This document shows, piece after piece, positions 62,051 to 64,000 of a DNA stretch of 64,000 bases. The notes below the pieces were generated by a model. It searched no databases. It worked only from the letters and a program-made list of their open reading frames with translations, and had not been told where the DNA came from. The position numbers and the translations under genes were made by a program. Position 1 is the first letter of the stretch. Each line of letters opens with the position of its first letter. Source of the DNA: Nonomuraea sp. NBC_00507 (GTDB lineage: Bacteria; Actinomycetota; Actinomycetes; Streptosporangiales; Streptosporangiaceae); the NCBI RefSeq assembly GCF_036013525.1, contig NZ_CP107853.1, forward strand, positions 2,542,001-2,606,000. The letters run 5' to 3'.

Positions 62051-62069
62051 GTCGTCTCCTTCGATCGTT

Positions 62070-62124
62070 GCTAGAAGTATTAGCGACGCTAGCCTAGCGG
62101 CGCTCATCTGTCTAGCGGTGCTAG
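62070..62124. promoter_or_regulatory. Cluster of TAGCG-type TetR operators
   Basis: Four related palindromes: GCTA-N7-TAGC (62070-62084), TAGCG-A-CGCTA (62081-62091), CTAGCGGCGCT (62094-62104, imperfect) and CTAGC-GGT-GCTAG (62112-62124). A -10-like TAGCAT (62122-62127) lies seven bases before GTG 62135. Confidence 0.65.
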
Positions 62125-62134
62125 CATCTGGAGG

Positions 62135-62710
62135 GTGTCCACACAGCAGCGCAGAGAACGCGAACGCGCCCAGCGCCACGACCTGATCGTCAAGACCGCC
62201 CGCAAGCTGGCCGAGTCCGAGGGCTGGGACGCCGTTACCACCCGCCGCCTGGCCGACGAGATCGAGTACAGCCAGCCGGTCCTGTACAGTCACTTCGCTG
62301 GCAAGGACGCCATCGTCGCGGCGGTGGCGCTGGAGGGCTTCACGGAACTGGCCGTACGCCTGCGCGCCGCGACCCGGACGGGCGAGCCGCGGGCCGTGCT
62401 GGAGGGGCTGGCCAGGGCCTACATGGCGTTCGCCGAGGAGAACCCCGCGCTGTACGACGCCATGTTCACGATGGCCGTGGACCTCCCGTTCGGCCAGGAC
62501 GACACCCCAGAGCCGCTCCGGGACGGCTTCCAGGCGCTTTTGTCCGGGGTCGCGCAGTTCGCCGACGGCCGCGACCCGGCGATCCTGACGGAGGTCGCCT
62601 GGAGCGCCCTGCACGGGCTGATCGTCCTGTCCCGCGGCGGCCGACTCCCCGCCTCAGGCCGCGAGGCCCGCCTGACGCTGCTGCTCGACCAGCTCAGCGC
62701 CACCCGCTGA
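62135..62710 (+). CDS. TetR-family regulator
   Basis: The 191-residue product has a helix-turn-helix at about 25-62 (VTTRRLADEIEYSQPVLYSH) and a TetR_C_13/WHG-like C-terminal domain. The start is GTG 62135 behind a -10 element, indicating a leaderless message. It is divergent from the DUF4267/FAD-oxidoreductase genes with multiple operators. Confidence 0.9.
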   Translation: MSTQQRRERERAQRHDLIVKTARKLAESEGWDAVTTRRLADEIEYSQPVLYSHFAGKDAIVAAVALEGFTELAVRLRAATRTGEPRAVLEGLARAYMAFAEENPALYDAMFTMAVDLPFGQDDTPEPLRDGFQALLSGVAQFADGRDPAILTEVAWSALHGLIVLSRGGRLPASGREARLTLLLDQLSATR

Positions 62711-62786
62711 CCCAGCCGCGTACGGTCAGTCGTTTCACACGGCGGCGACCTGCGACGCGAACTGTTCGCCGAAGTCGCCTGGAGCG

Positions 62787-62880
62787 CGCCGCCGATACGC
62801 CGAGGGCGAGGTGTCCCTGGCCGACCTGGCCACCGAGTACAGCGTCGGACGCTCCACCACGCTGGACGCGCCAGTGAAGG
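62787..62880 (+). pseudogene. Recombinase/transposon helix-turn-helix relic
   Basis: RRRYAEGEVSLADLATEYSV continuing GRSTTLDAPV matches the C-terminal DNA-binding helix-turn-helix of serine recombinases or Tn3-type resolvases. No catalytic domain is present. The rest of 62711-63170 shows no gene. Confidence 0.55.
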
Positions 62881-63170
62881 CCCGCTCACCGGTATGCGAT
62901 CCGTCAGCCGGTGACGATCAAAGTCCGACGTGCCACCAAGCATGATCAGCAGCTGGGGCGGAACACGACATGGACGTCCGGAACTATGACGCCATCAGAC
63001 GGCCGCGAGCCTTCAGGAACATCTGGCCGCTCCACCGGGGCAGGGGGTTCGACCCACGACATGCTGTGGACATACCACTGCTATACCGCCGGTGTTTAGC
63101 ATTCTTCGCGGTGCTCTGATCACAGGCGGAGCACCGCGAAGTTCTCGTTAACTGACAAGGATCTGATCTC

Positions 63171-63635
63171 ATGCGGAAGCTCTCCCCCTCGAAGATGCTC
63201 GCCACTGTTGTCGGGGTGTCTGCGGCCTTCGCCGTGCTGACGCCGGCCACGACCGCCACGGCCTCCTCCACCACCACCGCCTCCTCGAGCGTCTCTTCGG
63301 CCGGCTGCAAGGACAAGTGGAGCAAGCTGAACACGAAGGACGGCTTCGTCAGCTACGTCCTGAAGCTCTGCAGCAACGGCTACGGCGAGGCGCGCGGCAG
63401 CGTGACGGACACCAAGAACGACGCCTGGACGACCGTGGTCGAGGTCTCCTTCAAGAAGAGCAACGGCAACGAAATTTACGGCGGGTACAAGGAGGCCGGC
63501 CGGAACAAGGGCCACAAGAGCTTCAAATGGTCCACGACCCGCACCAACCTCGACCGGATTACGATCAGGGCCAAGCGCTGCCTCCCGGGTACGATCGTGT
63601 GCAACAACACCAAGACCTTCACGCTCTACCCCTGA
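63171..63635 (+). CDS. Small secreted protein, unknown
   Basis: The 154-residue product has a signal peptide (about 1-32) and a Ser/Thr-rich linker, then a basic, strand-rich domain with four cysteines (AGCKDK, KLCSNG, RCLPGT, IVCNNT). Two disulfides are likely. A weak AAGGAT-type site precedes ATG 63171. It resembles in size and layout the other small secreted proteins of the window but no family was recognised. Confidence 0.75.
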   Translation: MRKLSPSKMLATVVGVSAAFAVLTPATTATASSTTTASSSVSSAGCKDKWSKLNTKDGFVSYVLKLCSNGYGEARGSVTDTKNDAWTTVVEVSFKKSNGNEIYGGYKEAGRNKGHKSFKWSTTRTNLDRITIRAKRCLPGTIVCNNTKTFTLYP

Positions 63636-63843
63636 TCTGGGCGTGGCAGTCGGGTCGCCAATGGCTGTCAGTTTCGGCGAGAGATGGCCGAGACCTTCGG
63701 AGTTATCGGGCCGCGCGTACCTTCGTGCAGCCGAGTAGCCGCCGCGACCGCCGCAGTAAATACCGGCTCCGCTGCAGCGAGGACAACGCGGTCAGGCGCT
63801 GAAGCCTCCGCACCCGCAAGCAGACTGGTGCCGTCCCCAGCAC
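63636..63843. other. Spacer
   Basis: No supported gene, repeat or hairpin between the secreted-protein gene and the partial frame at the right edge. Confidence 0.3.
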
Positions 63844-64000
63844 TCAACCTCCTCCATCGGCGCCGTCCACATCGAGGACAGCGGGCCGTAGGTCGTTCCA
63901 GCGGTAGTCGCAGTTCTCAGGGGGAAAGCCCTCGAATGTGTGGAGGGCGTCGATTTCCAGGTCACACAATCGCTGCTCTTGCGAAAGCGCGTGGCAGGCC
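63844..64000 (-). CDS. Partial C-terminal coding sequence at right edge
   Basis: A minus-strand frame entering from the edge and ending at TGA 63844-63846 reads SQEQRLCDLEIDALHTFEGF and NCDYRWNDLRPAVLDVDGAD. Composition looks coding. No family recognised; the start lies outside the window. Confidence 0.4.
   Translation of the reverse strand, partial: ACHALSQEQRLCDLEIDALHTFEGFPPENCDYRWNDLRPAVLDVDGADGGG

Noticed and set aside
1..64000. CRISPR array or prophage
   Set aside because: No regularly spaced repeats, cas genes or phage structural genes were seen.
1..64000. Secondary-metabolite gene cluster
   Set aside because: FAD oxidoreductases, SDR, aminotransferases and methyltransferases are scattered with their own regulators; no PKS, NRPS, terpene or RiPP core enzyme is present.

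Overview
The window is high-GC DNA from a filamentous-type actinomycete, most likely a Streptosporangiales member such as Nonomuraea. This is inferred from base composition, GTG starts, many LuxR/TetR/MarR/HxlR regulators, a TIGR03086-type protein, abundant secreted proteins and leaderless-looking promoters; no marker gene in the window settles the genus. It reads as an accessory chromosomal region: small regulator-plus-target pairs, many secreted proteins of unknown function, and an unusual number of gene relics.

Layout. 0-8 kb: the end of a DUF429 gene, a lipoprotein, a membrane Ser/Thr kinase, two secreted proteins, and a coupled solute-binding-like / von Willebrand A membrane pair. 8-12.3 kb: a collapsed ABC-ATPase/response-regulator relic, a PAS-GAF-PP2C-HATPase signalling protein and a vapBC relic. 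12.5-22.5 kb: a membrane protein, a DesK/NarL-type two-component pair whose kinase is frameshifted, an NTF2-like/MarR divergent pair, a MalT-like LuxR regulator with a nitrilase-fold acyltransferase-like membrane protein, and an HxlR/DsrE divergent pair. 22.5-28.4 kb: a double Phd/YefM antitoxin-like gene with its operators, a broken methyltransferase, a cupin and HTH pair, a tRNA-Sec/rhodanese/truncated selB module, and a divergent MocR regulator/class V aminotransferase. 28.5-39.4 kb: a large secreted metzincin-like protein with DUF11 repeats, a broken membrane-anchored protein, an aminotransferase/XRE-cupin/SDR cluster, a secreted phospholipase A2, an intact methyltransferase and a duplicated DUF11 fragment. 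39.7-47.8 kb: TetR/DUF998, AraC/fatty-acid hydroxylase, small secreted proteins, a degenerate thioredoxin-reductase-like gene, and an FAD oxidoreductase/Lrp pair. 48.2-50.6 kb: a compact cassette of MauE, a membrane-anchored thioredoxin-like protein, a Tat-exported cysteine-rich peptide and a membrane protein. 51.4-52 kb: a second tRNA-Sec/rhodanese copy. 52-64 kb: a TIGR03086 protein, a ricin-type lectin, a broken IS, a GNAT, an MFS exporter plus NmrA-like reductase under a WYL regulator, two TetR systems with FAD oxidoreductase and DUF4267 neighbours, and a last secreted protein.

The most notable points are (1) the mini-Mau cassette, which looks like a dedicated oxidative-folding system for one small 11-cysteine Tat substrate and whose fourth gene carries an in-frame UGA; (2) two near-identical tRNA-Sec(UCA)+rhodanese modules 26.6 kb apart, one followed by only the first ~80 codons of selB and the other by almost none; and (3) many relic fragments of genes that also exist elsewhere in the window, indicating repeated duplication and deletion. 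Many regulator genes sit behind clear inverted-repeat operators with a -10 hexamer 6-9 nt before the start codon.
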